NCBI GenBank assembly: GCA_964016985.1
Contig: OZ024828.1
Location: 79,121,225-79,185,224 of the forward strand
DNA from: Anodontia alba
Taxonomy: Eukaryota > Mollusca > Bivalvia > Lucinida > Lucinidae
DNA length: 64,000 nt
Direction: 5' to 3'
The notes under the pieces were generated by a model. That model saw only the letters and a list, made by a program, of their open reading frames with translations, was not told the DNA's origin and did not search any database. The translations under genes and the position numbers were made by a program. How positions within the stretch are numbered: the first letter of the stretch is position 1; each line of letters opens with the position of its first letter. Below, piece by piece: positions 46,901 to 62,000 of this stretch.

Positions 46901-49900
46901 AGCGACGCTTCATGACGTTATGTGTTAGCTGGGAAACGCCTTGGAACTGTCAGCAAAAACAACTATTAGGGGCGTAAACTAGTTTTACTCGATCGCAATC
47001 TCCAGCTATGACATTAATTATGAAAAATAAAAACAAGGGCCCAGTTGTTCAAAGCATCGTTAGCTTAACGAGCTCGTTCATGACAAAACTCATTAACCGG
47101 TGTAGCTAAGGAATTTACAAATACATTGATATTTTGCTGCTAAAACTTGAGTAGCTTTACCTACATTTTTCGGCAAAAACTATCAAAGTATTTGCTATAT
47201 TGCAAAATTGAAATTTTAACATTACGCTAGCTAACAACTCCATTAAGTTTTGAACAACTGGGCCATGAGGAATATGAAGTTAACAGCAAACAGCAACGAA
47301 GAAAAAATTACAGCTAAACCAAATGTACATGCATAATTGTGCACATTTTACAATTTATATTTCTCGGGACTTTTTATTGCGTCATCGCTATATTTAGATT
47401 GCCATATATTAGCATGTCTAAATTAATTTTACCTCGCTTGGGGAAGAGAGAGCTAATCTTAGTGCTTTCGTACGTTTGTTCGATTTGTGCTTGTTTGGTT
47501 TTGTCGGTTTCCTCTTCCTTTTGGTGTCTGGGAAGGGCTGCGGTTTGTGATTATGGCGCTCCCTTGACTTTTTTATTATCTTTTTTTACAGGATTATTGC
47601 ACTGATACTGGTGAATATTGTTCCGGGTTTGGATATCGAAGGACGCGAGATACAATTTTATCTAACGCTTTAGGGGTTAAGATACTTTGCTAGTTGCAAT
47701 TACCTGTCATAAAAAGCTATATCTATCCTTCCTTTGAGCCACGCCCATTTTTCTGCTGATGTAATGTTAGCTTCCTCATCCATTTTCGGGATTTCATTAT
47801 CTCTCCATATTGCTGTTAGTCTCATCTGAATATCCGGTCTTTGGAGATACTTGCGGACCTCAACACATACAGATTCGATAGACACCTGCAGCTCGGCATG
47901 AAGACTCGCAATAACTTCTCCAGAGTGTGACATTAACTTTTTCAGTTTGTCTTTAGATCTTTGCAAACGCATGTGTCTGTCCCTTTCTGACATGTTAAGT
48001 CTCTTCGCTACGCTTCTTAGAAAGTGCATTATTCTCTTCAGAACATTTTCCATCCACCTGTGCAAAAGATGTTCCACAGTTTTACACACCATATTCTGAC
48101 AGACATGCCTGAGCAAACAGCGTACATAGGCTGTTAAAAAAGGCGGTCCGATTCGGGCCTATAATGTATTCAACTCATCCGGCAATGTTCAGTCATCAAC
48201 AGGCAGTAAAAAAATTGATATATGGTATTTATACAATCAAAAAATGTGGCATCTGACATCCTGTAAAATTTGAGTTAGTCTCTCGTGTTTGAACTGAATC
48301 AAAAATTAAATGAGTTTTATTGTATCTCTGAATTCATTTTGGCTACATTAATTTAGAGATATGTTAAAACATCATTTCATTTTTTTATCCAGTTCAAAAA
48401 CTAGAGACTAACTGAAATTTTACAGGCTCTCAGATGCCACAGTTTATGATTGTATAAATACAGTCGACTCCCGTTATCTCGAATTCCAAGGGACTCACTG
48501 AAACACTTCGAGATATCCGTATACTTCGACATATCAGAGTTGAGAAAGTGAGGAAAACAATAAATTGAACAACCACATTTAACAAATGAATATGTAATTT
48601 GACTCCTGAAGTTAGAAATATATATATAAAATAATGTGGAAAAGAGGAGAAATTGCTCCTGAGGAGCAATTTCTCCTCTTTTCCACATTATTTTGTTACC
48701 TGTTGTCATAGTTTCATGTTAAAACAGGGACCAGATTTTCACTTCGAGATAAGCGGTAATTCGAAATAAGCGAATTCGAGATAACGAGGTTCGACTGCAC
48801 CATATATCAATTTATTAAACCTTTCCTTGATAGACACCTATTTTTGAGGAATATGGAGCCTTTAAAACAAATAAAAAGGAATATACACCAGGGCCCTGTT
48901 GTTCAAAGTATCGTTAGCTTAACGAGCTCGTTAGTGGTCAAAGTGTTAACTGTTAACTGTTCTAGTGAGTAAAATATCTAAGCTCACATTTTTCAGCAAA
49001 AAATATTAGCGCATATGCCTTATTTAATAATCAAACTTTTAACGATACGTTAACTAATGACATTGTTAGTTCTGAACAACTGGATCCAGGAAATTATACA
49101 ATCAAGATGCTCAGCCCTCACGAAGCATCAAAAGAAGGAGAGAGGAAGAACAAATAATGACAAAACGAACATCACATATGAAACCATCGACATACGAACA
49201 AAGAAGAACTAAAACAAAGGAACCGCCTTGGAACGACCAATAGTAAACTTACTTGGGTGGGATGGGAGGAGGGGGTAGAATATATCAATTTTGCTGAAAC
49301 GCAGGAAACTGTACCTTCGGGCTTTAGCATCCAGCAAAGACTCAGATCACCCTGCGATTCCCGTGCAAATATTTCCTTCTGTTAGTGCTTTCATGTGTTT
49401 TAAGCCCGCATAGCAACAGATAAAGTGCTTTTTTCATCCGACAAAATGCTGATATCTTTCTTATTTGTCAACAAAAGCATATGTTGTGGGTACTCATTAG
49501 AAGCGCCTCAGCGAGGCGCTTCTAATGAGTACCCACAACATATGTATTCGTCGAGAAATAAGAAAAATATTATGTGGATACCCCCTCTTATCTGTAGCTA
49601 TGAAGCCACCTGTAGTTTACCTACTGATCGTTCCAAGGTGATTCTTCTGTTGTACTTCTTTTTTGTTTGGGCGTCCGTGGTTTCATATGTGGTGTTTGTT
49701 TTGTCGTTATTACACTGAGCCAGCGCACAATAAGATTTGTACGACCAGCGAAGACTCAAATCAGCCTATGCATTCGCACAGTCTAATCAAAGTCTTCACT
49801 GATCGCATATGCCTTCTACAGGCTCCGGGATATCCAAAGAGAGTTGAACAAGATCACTTGCCAAACTGGGTGGATGTACAGGCTGATCTGAGTCTTTGCT

Positions 49901-52900
49901 GGCCACACAGGTCTTACTGTAGGTTTTTTCGTGCGCTAGCTCACACTGATATGGGGAAGGATTTACTTCGTCATTGTGGCATATCCTGGCTATCTTTCAC
50001 TTAAATAAATGAACCAGCGCATTACAAACCAACAAAATTGCAAGTGCGCCCAGCGAAGATCAGTCTGGGCATCCGCCAAGCCTGATCAGTCTTCGCTGTC
50101 CCCGTTAAGTAAGCTTGGGTCCTCAGCTACCCATTCAGCGCACAGCAAAGACTCTTATCAGACTGGGAAAATGCCCAGGCTGATCTGAGTCTTTGCTGCG
50201 CACACTGTCATTTTTGTTGGTTTTGTCATGCGCTGGTTCATTTTTTGTAAATTCTTGTATTAACCCTTTAATCCCTGCAGATTAACACAGCTACTTTTGC
50301 AAACAGTGTAGATCCCGATGTCATTCGTTATTAATGTTTGACTAAGACCCCTGTTTGCCACAAGGGATGTGTCCAAATGCAGAATTGTAAGTGTCCATTT
50401 CAGAAATGCTGGGTTGAAGGGGTAATGTCTGGACTGCTTCAGGGGATAAGGGCGATGTTTCGCACAAGCAAAACTTGTTTAACCCTTAAAACGCCAAGCA
50501 AACCTGCATCTGAAAATGCCGTTTGTTTATGTCGTCTGCTGATTATTCTTGCAAAGTTTTCAAACCTATTTTTGCATACTGGCAAACAGTGTGGACCCAG
50601 ATCAGATTACTCCTAGAGGAGCAGTCTTATCTGGGTCCATACTGTTTGCAAAAATGACTTTTAAAATCACAGGCAGATGACAAATCAGACGACAATTGTT
50701 GTGATTGTCAGTTTAAGGGTTAACTATTTCATCTCTACAGACCAATACAGATACCTTTGCAAACAGTGCAGATCCAGATGAGACGGCTCATCACGAGCCG
50801 TCTCATCTGGATCTACACTGTTTGCCAGTCTGCTATTGATTGTTGACTGAAACCCTATTTCTAACAATGGGCGTGTCCAAATACAGATACCTTTGCAAAC
50901 AGTGCAGATCCAGATGAGACGGCTCATCCATAGCCGTCTCATCTGAATCTGCACTGTTAACCATTCTGTTATTGATTGTTGACTGAAATCCCTATTTGCA
51001 ACAATGGGTGTGTTCAAATTCAGGGACGGTAGAGTTCATTTCAGAAATTCAGGTATGAAAGTGTTAACCCAATGTAGTCTGGAGACCCTTAAAAGGGTAA
51101 TTTGCAAATAGTAAAGACCCAGATCAGACGCCGCAAATAATTCAACCATTTTTCTCTAGGAATATCTATATCACATAACCTTACATACCTAGAATCGAAA
51201 TTAGAATCTTCCAGTATATAGTGTGGGAGAGCTCATTCAGTCTACAAAGGGATAAGCATCCCTTTTCTCAGCCCTAAGCCCCAAATAGTTGCCACTACTG
51301 GAAGCTGTTTGCTGTTCGTTCCAGAGCAGTTCCTCTTTTGCAATTCAGACTATCTTGCCCAAGATTTCTTTGACCTGATTTTATCAGACACCTTACAGAT
51401 GATTCATATCAAGGAAACGTTTGAACACAAAATCAACCTTTCTGTTGTTTTAAATAATTTAATAATGTTTCAAACTTTCAATTTGTAGTTTAGAACAGTT
51501 TTTGTTTAGCTACAAAAACAAAGATTTATACTACTAAATGTTTTAATTTTATTTATAATTCCCATAATCCATCACAGTATATGTTATGAATTTTTCACAT
51601 CTGACAAAATGCTGAAACAGGCTAAAACTGCCACATGTTCTCGCAGGACTAATGTTTTATGATGCCTTTCTCTCCGTGGTTCAACAATTAGTTTTCTTGC
51701 ACACCAGATAAAGGAATCCTGGAGTGAGTTACATAAGGAAAGCGCTTTCAGGAAGCGCTCTGTAGCAAAATGTTCTTTCTATGCAACGGTCCGTTTGATG
51801 GGAGCGCTTTTTAAAATGTCTGCCAAAATGACACGAATTTCAAACTGGGAATTTCTCGTAAAAAGCTAGTGGTGCTTCTTCCTCATGAACTTCTGAAATG
51901 CAAACTTCATGGATATGGCATAAGTGGAAGAACTTTAGTATGGATTGATTCATTTCTGTGCAATAGGCAACAAAGGGCTGCAGTCAATGGAGCAAAATCT
52001 CAGTGGGCACCTGTTTTGTCTGGTGTGCCGCAGGGCACTGTTCTCGGTCCACTGTTGTTTTCCATATAAATAACATAATGGTTGGAATAGAATCTGAGAT
52101 TTGTTTATTCGCTGATGACTGTGTCTGCTATCGTCAGATTGATAGCACTGAAGACACATCGAAACTCCAACAGGACATTGATCAATCAGGCAAATGGGCC
52201 AGGCAATGGGGTATGAGATTACAGCCAGTGAAATGTAACATTATGCAGCTTACTAGGAAGCGGATCAAAAGGATCAATGCAGTTTAATCGTTGGAAGGAA
52301 CAGTCCTCGAAAATGTGGATAATATTAAATACCTTGGTGTGACAATTTCTAAGGATTTGAAATGGAATACTCATGTAAGCAATGTTTGCACAAAAGCAAA
52401 CAAAAACTCTTGGATTCTTAAGACGTAACATATCGTCATGCCACCAAGATGTTAAGGAAACGGCATACAAGGGGTTGGTGCGACAAATCCTAGAGTATGC
52501 TAGATCTGTTTGGGACCCACATGGAATAGTACTCCAGAAAGAATTAGGAAAGGTTCAGAATCGTGCAACTAGGTTTGTCGCTGCAAACTACAACTTTGAA
52601 ACTGGAAGTATGACTAGCATTCTAGAACAGTTAGGGTGGGAGTCTCTTCACAAGAGACGCATAGGTAGTAAACTCATATTGCTATTCAAAGGTCTGAAAG
52701 GTAGCGCTAATATACCTTGTAACGGCCTTCAACCCCCAAATAGGAGCAGTAAGAATCAGCATCCAATGGCATTTCAAGTGCCATATGCTAGAACTGACAT
52801 TTATAAGTACAGTTTCTTCCCAGACACCATTAGGGATTGGAATGCCTGAATCTATAATCTCCTCTGCTGAAAGTTCTTAGGACCCCGTCGCTACATTCAC

Positions 52901-55900
52901 ATCACTTGTGAGAACTACAGACCCTGGTGAATGAATGTCTAATGATGTATCACCAGTAAAATATTCTGATTCTGAGTGGTTTTGTGTTCTATAGTCATTT
53001 GTGCACATTGCACTTCGTCCAAGAACAACAAGAAAAACAACAAACATTTAATTTCTTAAACCGGGCACTGACTATGTCAGGCGCCGCCATTTTGTTTTGT
53101 CTGGTTGCTATGCAACGTTCTGTTTCAGACAGCGAGTCAGCGCCAAACACAGTTACGAAGGGCCACGAAGCGCTTTTTGGCAACGTACCGTTGCATAGCA
53201 AAGCGCTACGAAGCGCTCTGCAACGCTCGCTTTATGCTACTCATCCCTGGTTTTAACCCTGGGATAGAAATTCTTATTCTATCCGGGTAATCCTACCCAG
53301 GGCAAGATAATAATCGAGAATTCTCTCGTTTTTGATATGCAGTGGTTGTAATGGACGTCACGTACGCCATCATTAAGGTTTACATCACTGAACATAATGG
53401 CGTTATTAAACGCCACCACAGTATCGCCATCGCAATATGGTGGACGTCAGCAATAGAAGTGACTGCATTACTAAAAAAATCTACGTTCAGAAATGAAAGG
53501 TATGCAAGAAAAGGAACCTGTCATGGATGTGAGGGCTAGACAGAAAAATCCGTCCCTCGCGATCACAGTCTGGCCGAGTGTTGCCAGACAGTGATCCTCG
53601 GGACGGATTTTTTTTATCTACCCTCACACCCATGATAGATTTTTACCCCACCTACTTTATACAGCTCAAAAGAATAGTTTTGTCTATTTAGACTATTTAT
53701 TACTTAATTGGCGCGAGTCGGAGCTACGTCAACGAAGTCATGCAATGTGGACGTCACCAGCCGTCCATTAGTTTTGACTATCCCACAGTTGATGACGTTA
53801 CCCATTTAAACCCAATGCAAACACGCTGGGCAATAGTTTTGACTATACCATGGTTGGTGACATCAACATTCACGGGAATGACGTTGACGTGCCGATATCG
53901 CATGCCAGTTAAAACAGCGCTCATTGGCTAAATAACTAATGTTTTAGCCTTAGTTGGGTAATAAAACAACTATTTCTTGGCTTTTTTGGTGGAATAGTCA
54001 AAACGTCTGCCCTCGGTACCGTGGACAGCTCGATATACTATTGCCCTCGGCCTCCGGCCTCGGGCAATAGTGCATCGAGCTGTCCACGGCTCCTCGGGCA
54101 GTAGTTTAGCTTTAGCTGTCAGTATCTGAGGTGTATACCACAAGTCCTCATTCTTGTTTCATTACAGTGACTTAATTTCATTTATATGTTTTTTTTTTTT
54201 TTTTTTTTTTTGTTTTTGTTTTTTTTTTTTTCGTTTTCTTTGATGTTTCACTGACTTAGTTAGGGAACCTCTTTGCGAGCCGTACAATTATTTTTGAACC
54301 TACTGTCCTTTCGACATCGCTCAGAAAGACGTTTCTGCTTGGCGTTTTATTTTAAATGTAAATATTATGTTCTATCGGCCATATTTAATCAGAAACCATT
54401 TGTCTTTTTTTTTTTTTTTTTTTTGTTGTTGTTGTTGTTTCTGTGTTGTATTTTCAAATATTTAGATTGAAATTAAACTTACGACAAAAAAGTTGGTCCG
54501 AACTACGCAATTTCTATAGTAAAGTGATTTGATTTTTAGTTTCGTCTAAGCAAATATTCTTTTTTACGTTTCTTTGCTGAATTTGAATCACTGATGCTTC
54601 ACATCATTATTGTGATAATGTTAGAAAAAATGAAAAAGCAGAACTGGACGAAAATCTGCTTCCGAGTAACTTTCTCTACACATGTCTGCATAATTTGCAT
54701 TCATTTTTACTATGGGAAAAACTGAATATATTTGATTTGTTTTAAAAAACCAATGACTAGAATAAAACTTTTTTTATGCATAGGTAGTTACGACAAATGG
54801 TTTTGCATTAAATCATAACAAAAAATTGAAAATTTATTTCTTCTGTGTAAAGCACTACGCTAAAAAAACGACTTTCTGGAAGATGTCGAAAGCACAGTAG
54901 GGTGTAGATTTAACTCTTTCACTGCCACAGGCGATAATAATAAACTTTTGCAAACAGCATAGATCCAGATAAGACGTCTCAATGAGCCGTCTCATCTGGA
55001 TCTATGCTGTTTGACATTCAGTCTTTCGACTTTACATATAAACGTCTTTCAAAGCGATGGTTTGTTAAAATAAAAAAGCAGACGACAAATGTCGTCTGAA
55101 ATTTGGCACCGAAAGTTAATCCCGCGGACGTTTTTACTACTGACCGTTCTAAGGCGACGGTTCTGGTGTTGTTTGGTCATTTAAAGTTTCATTCTTTGGT
55201 CCCTTTAAGTTAGTTACAATATAAATTCTTACTTGTACGATGCTCTTATTCGACGATCCATCGCTATGCAAAATAATTTCTTTATTCCATCTAAAAGTGC
55301 TTTAAACTCATCATTGATGTAATCTTGGTGCGCTTCGACATCTCGGAGAGCTTTCTTTGTTGACATAAATACGACATTATTTGAATCAAACTCTGGCCAG
55401 CATTTTCCAAGTTTCTTTAATATGTCTTTTTTGACATCATCTCTTTCCTTTTCGGGGACAGCGTCAAATCGGTTACAAACGAATAGGGCTGCTTTGGGGT
55501 CGAATTTTAAGCCAGTTTTGCTCTTCTTCTGTTGTTCGATTATCATCTTCAGTAACAGCAGCAACTGTAACAAAGTAACAGATAAATAACTGTCATAACT
55601 TAGACAAAAGTAGAAAACGTGTCAAGTAGATAATTATTTGGATACTTAAACTCCTTACCATACGAGGATTCTGGAAAGAGTTTTGTCACTAATGGGATTC
55701 CGCAGGTGTATTTTTCAAATACTTACTGTATTTCAAAACGATACCTGTTTATTTCGAGCAAATTCATTTTCAAATGACCAAGCTATTTAAGTCTGAAATA
55801 ATATGCGATCATATACATTGACAATTTCACAAAGTATCTTATCAAAAAAAGACCAAAATTCATGTCTGTATAAAATGCCGCACTAGGCTTGATATAGATT

Positions 55901-56024
55901 CTTATGTAATATATATATAGGGATCCCAATCCATTTCTGCGCACACAGTATTTAAGTGGGTTAAAGCATTAATAGATTCATAAAAGAATACCTCTTGTGA
56001 GCAATGAGCATGTGTGATGCTCAC

Positions 56025-56055
<31 letters not shown>

Positions 56056-59000
56056 GACGAAAATTAAAGTGTCGTGTTTTCTAGGCCAGACTAGTTGGAA
56101 AATTGTCCGTCAAAGATGACTCCTACAAAGGCCTAAACCTCTATAGGTATTAGCTTTCACAAAAGAAAAGCTTGGTCTACGCATAGCACAAATTGTGTGC
56201 AAAGCGTAGACCAAGTTGTTTTTGTGAAAGATAATACTTGTTAATAATAACGTTGAACAGTCCATGGGAAGTAGCATTGTACCAGTCCATGACCTTTCAT
56301 TAAGTCCTTCCGGAGCAGTGACAAATTATCCGGGTAAACATCGCTGCGATTGTCAGTGAAAGATATTGTTGTATTTGCGTTCTCTTGAAACAAGCGACAG
56401 AAACGAAGAACCTAAACAAATATTTGTTTGTCTGGCTTGTTTCAAATGCAGTCGAACTTCAATGGCTCGAACATCTTTGGGACCATAGAAAATTGTTCAA
56501 TTGTGGGTAGTTCGAGCCACTGAGGGTTAATAATGGTGCTAGGTCAGGAAACAAATAGCGACAATTTAGGGATTTTTTTCTCGATTTTCTACACAATAAT
56601 TGTATGTTGAGTGTACTCATTTGAATCGCCTCGATGAGGCGATTCTGATGAGTACACACAATATACAATTCCATGATAAAAAGAAAATTTCCATGAATAT
56701 TTGTTTTCTTGAGCTATCGGAAGAATTTCGCAGGGACTCAAGAACAAGTTCGAATTAGCCATGGTAAACGAGCCATCGGTGTTTGAGCTATTGAGGTTCG
56801 ACTGTATTAGCTTACCCTGTCTTCTTGCACGCCTCCCGCGTGGTCTGACATAATAATGTATAGGAATCCTAGTATCTGGTTGTGTTCTATATAGTCCATT
56901 AAATATTTCTCCAGGAACTCGTTCTCTCCAATCCCAGGAGTGTCTGCTAAGACAAGTCCAGACTAGAAGGAAGAATAAACATGTAGGTCAGTAAAACGAA
57001 TGAATTGCGACGTAACATTAGAAAACGTATCTACAGCGCTGTGCGCCCAGCGAAGATTCAGATCAGCCTGTGCATTCACGCAGTCTGATCTGAATCTTCA
57101 CTGGACGCATTTTTGGATAGCCAAGGATGTAAAGTTTCTTCAGCGGACAACGAAGATTCTGTTCAGACTGCGCGGAGCACGTCAGAATATAAGGCTTTAT
57201 CATTGTTGTGAGGGGTAGATAGAAAAATGCCAAGTATTGCCAGACAGTGATCGCGGGGGACGGATTTTTCTATCTACCCCTCACACCTGTGATAGCTTCT
57301 CTTTCTTGCACACCTTTCATTTCTGAACGTAGATTGCTAGTAATATAGGCTGCCACTATGGCAGCCTATACTACTGTTGCTTAATAATGCAAGCACTTCG
57401 ATTGCTGATGCCTGCCATTTTGTGATGACATTACTGTGGCATTTAATGATACCATTACGTTTAGCGTAGAATTCTCACGTGTTTGATGTGCCACTGGTTA
57501 TAATACGTGACGTCCATTATAACCAGTGGCATATCAAACACGTGAGAGTTCTCGATTTTTATCTTACCCGGGGTAGTATAACCTGGGTAGGATGACTTTC
57601 TATTTCAGGGTTAAATCCAGACTTTCTTTATCTGGTGTGCTTACGTTTTCTCGTGGTGTGGCTCAAATACGTGTATTTTTGCTCAACTCATTTATGCCTT
57701 GTGTCCCATAAGAGGGACACTGGCAAACAGTGCATGCCGGATTCTGCAGCGTCTGATCAATGCATATGTCTACTTTGTTTGAATGAAATACAGGAATTTC
57801 TATAAAGCGTAGTAACAATACAAACCAACCAGACATCCCTTCTGTTGGAAAAAGATCTGTCCAAAGAGTTGAAGTAGCAGAGTCCCCTCGGTATAAATGT
57901 ATTGATAAAGAACATGAAATGATGTTTAAAGGGGTATGGATACACCATGGTTTACCTCCCCTATGGATAGGGGTCGTCTCTAAAGGGAAAAGACTTAAAT
58001 TTGGTCCATCTGAGAGAACTTCTGTCCTTTTAGAGTAGACTCCGTTTTAGAAGGGTATTATGTGTTGGGAAGCAAACAGGAAGAAACCATTGATCCTGTG
58101 TACAAGTATTAGCTTTTAAAAAAAACTTGCCCTACGCTTAGCGTAGACCATGCTTTTTTGTGAAAGCTTATGCTTGGTTACAATAACGTTGAACAGTCAA
58201 TGGAAACTAGCATTGGACCAGTCCACGACCTTTCATAAAGTGCTTCCGGAACAATGGCAAATTCTAGGAGTCCTACACCCATGGGCGTAGACGAAAATGG
58301 TAGGAAATAGACTGGCTAATCAGAGCTGAAAAGACAATCAATTATCAATCCTGCCATTGTGATTGATAATCGATTAGTAATCGCTGAAGATTTGACCATA
58401 ATATTACCTGTCTGAGCATGACCTTATCATCTGTTATACTTTATTGAAGGTATTTTGTCAGACAGGCCTAAACAAACAGTGTAGACCCAGATGAGACGCC
58501 GCAAACACGGCGTCTCATTAGGGTCTACACTGTTTGCCACTCACCCAGCTATTTTAGACACAACAAATGGCAGTAAATTGGACTTGTTCAAATTTTAGAT
58601 GACGTACGGAGAGGTGTCTGAATACTAAGGGTAAATACGGTAAAGTAACAAACACATTAATAAAATGATCGATTATTAGCAAATCTGTAATGATAGTCAT
58701 TTTTGTGGAATTTATCGATCAATTAATCGATTATCCGATTAATCGTGCCAGCCTTAGTAGGAAATATATCACATGTATCCAGTCCCCTTAAGGAAATAGT
58801 GTTTGATTTAAATCTGAAAAATATACGCAAAGTGACAGAAAAGTTTTAACCAATCAGATCAAAGCACAGCCGGTGCATTACAGTTCAAACATAAAATGTA
58901 TACTTTTTGCATAAAGGAACATTCGAAGTAAACAACACAAAATTGAAGACTGTGTCTAATTATGTTTAGTAGTTCAAGAAATATAGAGCTGAAGTCTGAA

Positions 59001-62000
59001 AATTGATTGAACTTGATAACCAGATTTAGTTGTCTTATTATCTATGAGCATTTCTAAAATATCACAGAGAAATTTTAAGTTTTTTTTTTTTTTTTTTTTT
59101 TTTTTGTTTTTGTTTTTTTAATTATCAAGCTCTTTGAAGAAAGTGTTTGAATGTAGTTGATACAATTGATCATTTTTTATTGTTCGTGTCTTGAATTTTA
59201 AAATTAAAAATATTTCAATTGTTATTCAAATGTTTCTAAGGAGGTCTAATTGAATAAAAAACACATGTATTTGGTTTTAAATGGTCTCATATAGTGTTTA
59301 TTATCGGTCAGAATTTCACCCTTGAATTTTGGAAATAGACTCTTCCATCTCTGTTATTGGACTTATCCACTGTTGCAAAAAAGGTTTCAGTCAAAAATAG
59401 ATAACAGAATGGCAAACAGTGTAGATCCTGATGAGACGGCTCGTGTCTCATCTGGATCTGCACTGTTTGCAAAAGCATCTGTTTTGGTCAGTAGGTATGA
59501 AAAGGTTCAAAGTTTCGCTTTAATCTTTTCAAAATAAACAATGCAGTTTAACTGTTTTAAAATTCAGTTAATATGCTTCCAAAGAAAGTTTGATTAAATA
59601 AAAGTGCATTAATTTTGTTTTATCAAGAACAATGAATGTAACTTCAATTAACCTCTGCTAGGCTGAATAAATTAAGATGCCACACCCACTTCTAATGTCA
59701 GCCAATCAAACTGGTTGATCCAGGTTGTTGATGCAACTTCACAAACTAAAAGTCAAACAGTGCAGATCCAGATCAGTTCAGAAGCCAACTGATCTGGATC
59801 TACACTGTTTGCAAAGGCAGGGGTTTAAATTAAGAATGGTGAATGTAAAGAACTGACCTTCAAGAACCAGACCGGTAGGAACACTTGGACCTCTTTGATG
59901 TCATGCTCGTCTCTGTTTTCACCCATGAAGACTATGTCATTAAACTCCTTCATACCTTCCGCGTTTGATGTATTGATCTCATAAGGCTCTTTGTAACGGT
60001 ATATTATCCTGGCTTTGCGCTGTCTCCCATATCGTATAGTGGTTATTGTTGCTGTACACGATTTCGCATGGACAGGCAGGCACTCTTCGCCAAACAATAG
60101 GTTAAGCAAACTGGATTTTCCAGCACTTGATTCTCCTGAAAAAATAGATGAATGAGCCACAATGTCGGAAAACGTACCTTTAGACATGTGCGCCTTTGGG
60201 GGAGGGGGTGTAACTTGGGGGTAACTGTGGTACGGGTGTGTGAGCCTGTATTGAAAAAACGGACCTATTCATATACTTGATCGTCCGAATTGTTGACCCA
60301 TTCATATACTGCCCTTTAATTTCTTGTACCCATTTATTGCTGGTAGATAGACGAATATCGCAGTCAATTCATTGAATACCAAGAGAACAAGCAGCCTCGA
60401 AAAATCTCTGAGCGAAAAATATGTGCATATACCAGAAATGTCAGAAAACTGGGGCCTTTCACATAGGAATCTAGAAAAATCGGGTCATTCATATACTTTT
60501 TGTTGAAAAAAGGGGGGCAATCATATACCTGTCAGCGCTGAAAAAGGGGGTCATTCGGCACGCACATCCGTACTATGCCATATATAGGAAGTTACCCACG
60601 AGTGTGCGCCAGCGAAGATTCAGATCAAACTGCGCATTCGAATACCTTAACACCTTACCGTACATATTTCAAATTTTGTACAAGCCGTTGAATACCTGGT
60701 AAACGGTTCAGAGCTGACATGGCTAGACGTTAAACAGTACAGAACCCGATCTAACTTTTGGAATAGTTAACCGTAGTCTATACTGTTTGCTGACGAATGT
60801 GCTTAACCCATTTATGCCTGGCGTCCTAAAGAAGGAACTTTGGCAAACAATGTAGACCCAGATCAGACGCCGCAAAAACGCGGCGTCTGATCCGGGTCAA
60901 CATTTTTTTGCGATAAGTTCACGATTTTTTTATGATGAATTATAATAACAAAGGAAAAACATGAACCTGCCAAAAGAAAGAGGTCTTAAATGGGTTAAAA
61001 CGCCAAGCAAATGCAGACGGCATTCTAAAATGTTTTAATTTTTTCAGAGAAAATAAGACTTGACATTTTATGTGAATCGTATGCTATGCAGATGATTCAC
61101 ATGCAATGTTAAGCCTTATTTTCTTTGAAAAATAAAACAAATCAAAGCGATGTCTGCTGTAGCTGTTATTAGCGCTTTAACCCTTGTTCTGCTGAATAAA
61201 TTAAGATACCACACCCACTTCTAATTATCAGCCAATCAGATTACTTGATCCAGATTGTAGCTATAAATTCGCATTTTTAATGGCAAACAGTACAGATCTA
61301 GATCAGTTGGCTTCCTTAGAAGCCAACTGATCTGGATCTACACTGTTTGCAAAGGCAGGGTATATCTGGGTTCAGCAGGACAAGGGTTAAAGATTAAAGC
61401 TCTCAGTTTTAGTTATAATTGCCTTTAGAAGAATAGAAGTAGGCTATACGTACCAGCAACCAATATAACACATTCATGTCTTTGGAGATTGTTTATTCTT
61501 TCTCTACAATCTTCTTCTAAATCAGCTGTGGTGCCCTCTGTTTCAAGAAAATGTGCAACCATTTCCTTCTTCTTTGTTTCATCTTTAATAGTGACAATAT
61601 TTTGAAGATGTCCAATCATTGAGATGAGTCTTTCTCTTTTCTTACTGTCACTATCGCCAGATTCACAAATGGCTTGGCCAATCTGAAAAATAACAAGGAC
61701 GTTGCTATCGTAATGAGTCGCATTGTGGCATAATATACCTTAAGTCATGTGAAGACTCAGATAATCCTGCGCAGTCTACCCAGTCTCCGCTGCTAGTGGA
61801 CAGCGAAGACTCAGGTCTGGCTGTGTGATGCGAAGGCCGCACGTGTTGAAAGGTTCCGTATCTACTACCCTGTTTTCACGAGTACCCACAATCTATGTTT
61901 TGATCAGAAATAAGAAAAATAATGTATACCCCTGTAAACCCCAGTTTTACTGTACAAAAGTGGGGTTTAAAGGGGTAAAAATTATTATGTTAATCCTTGA

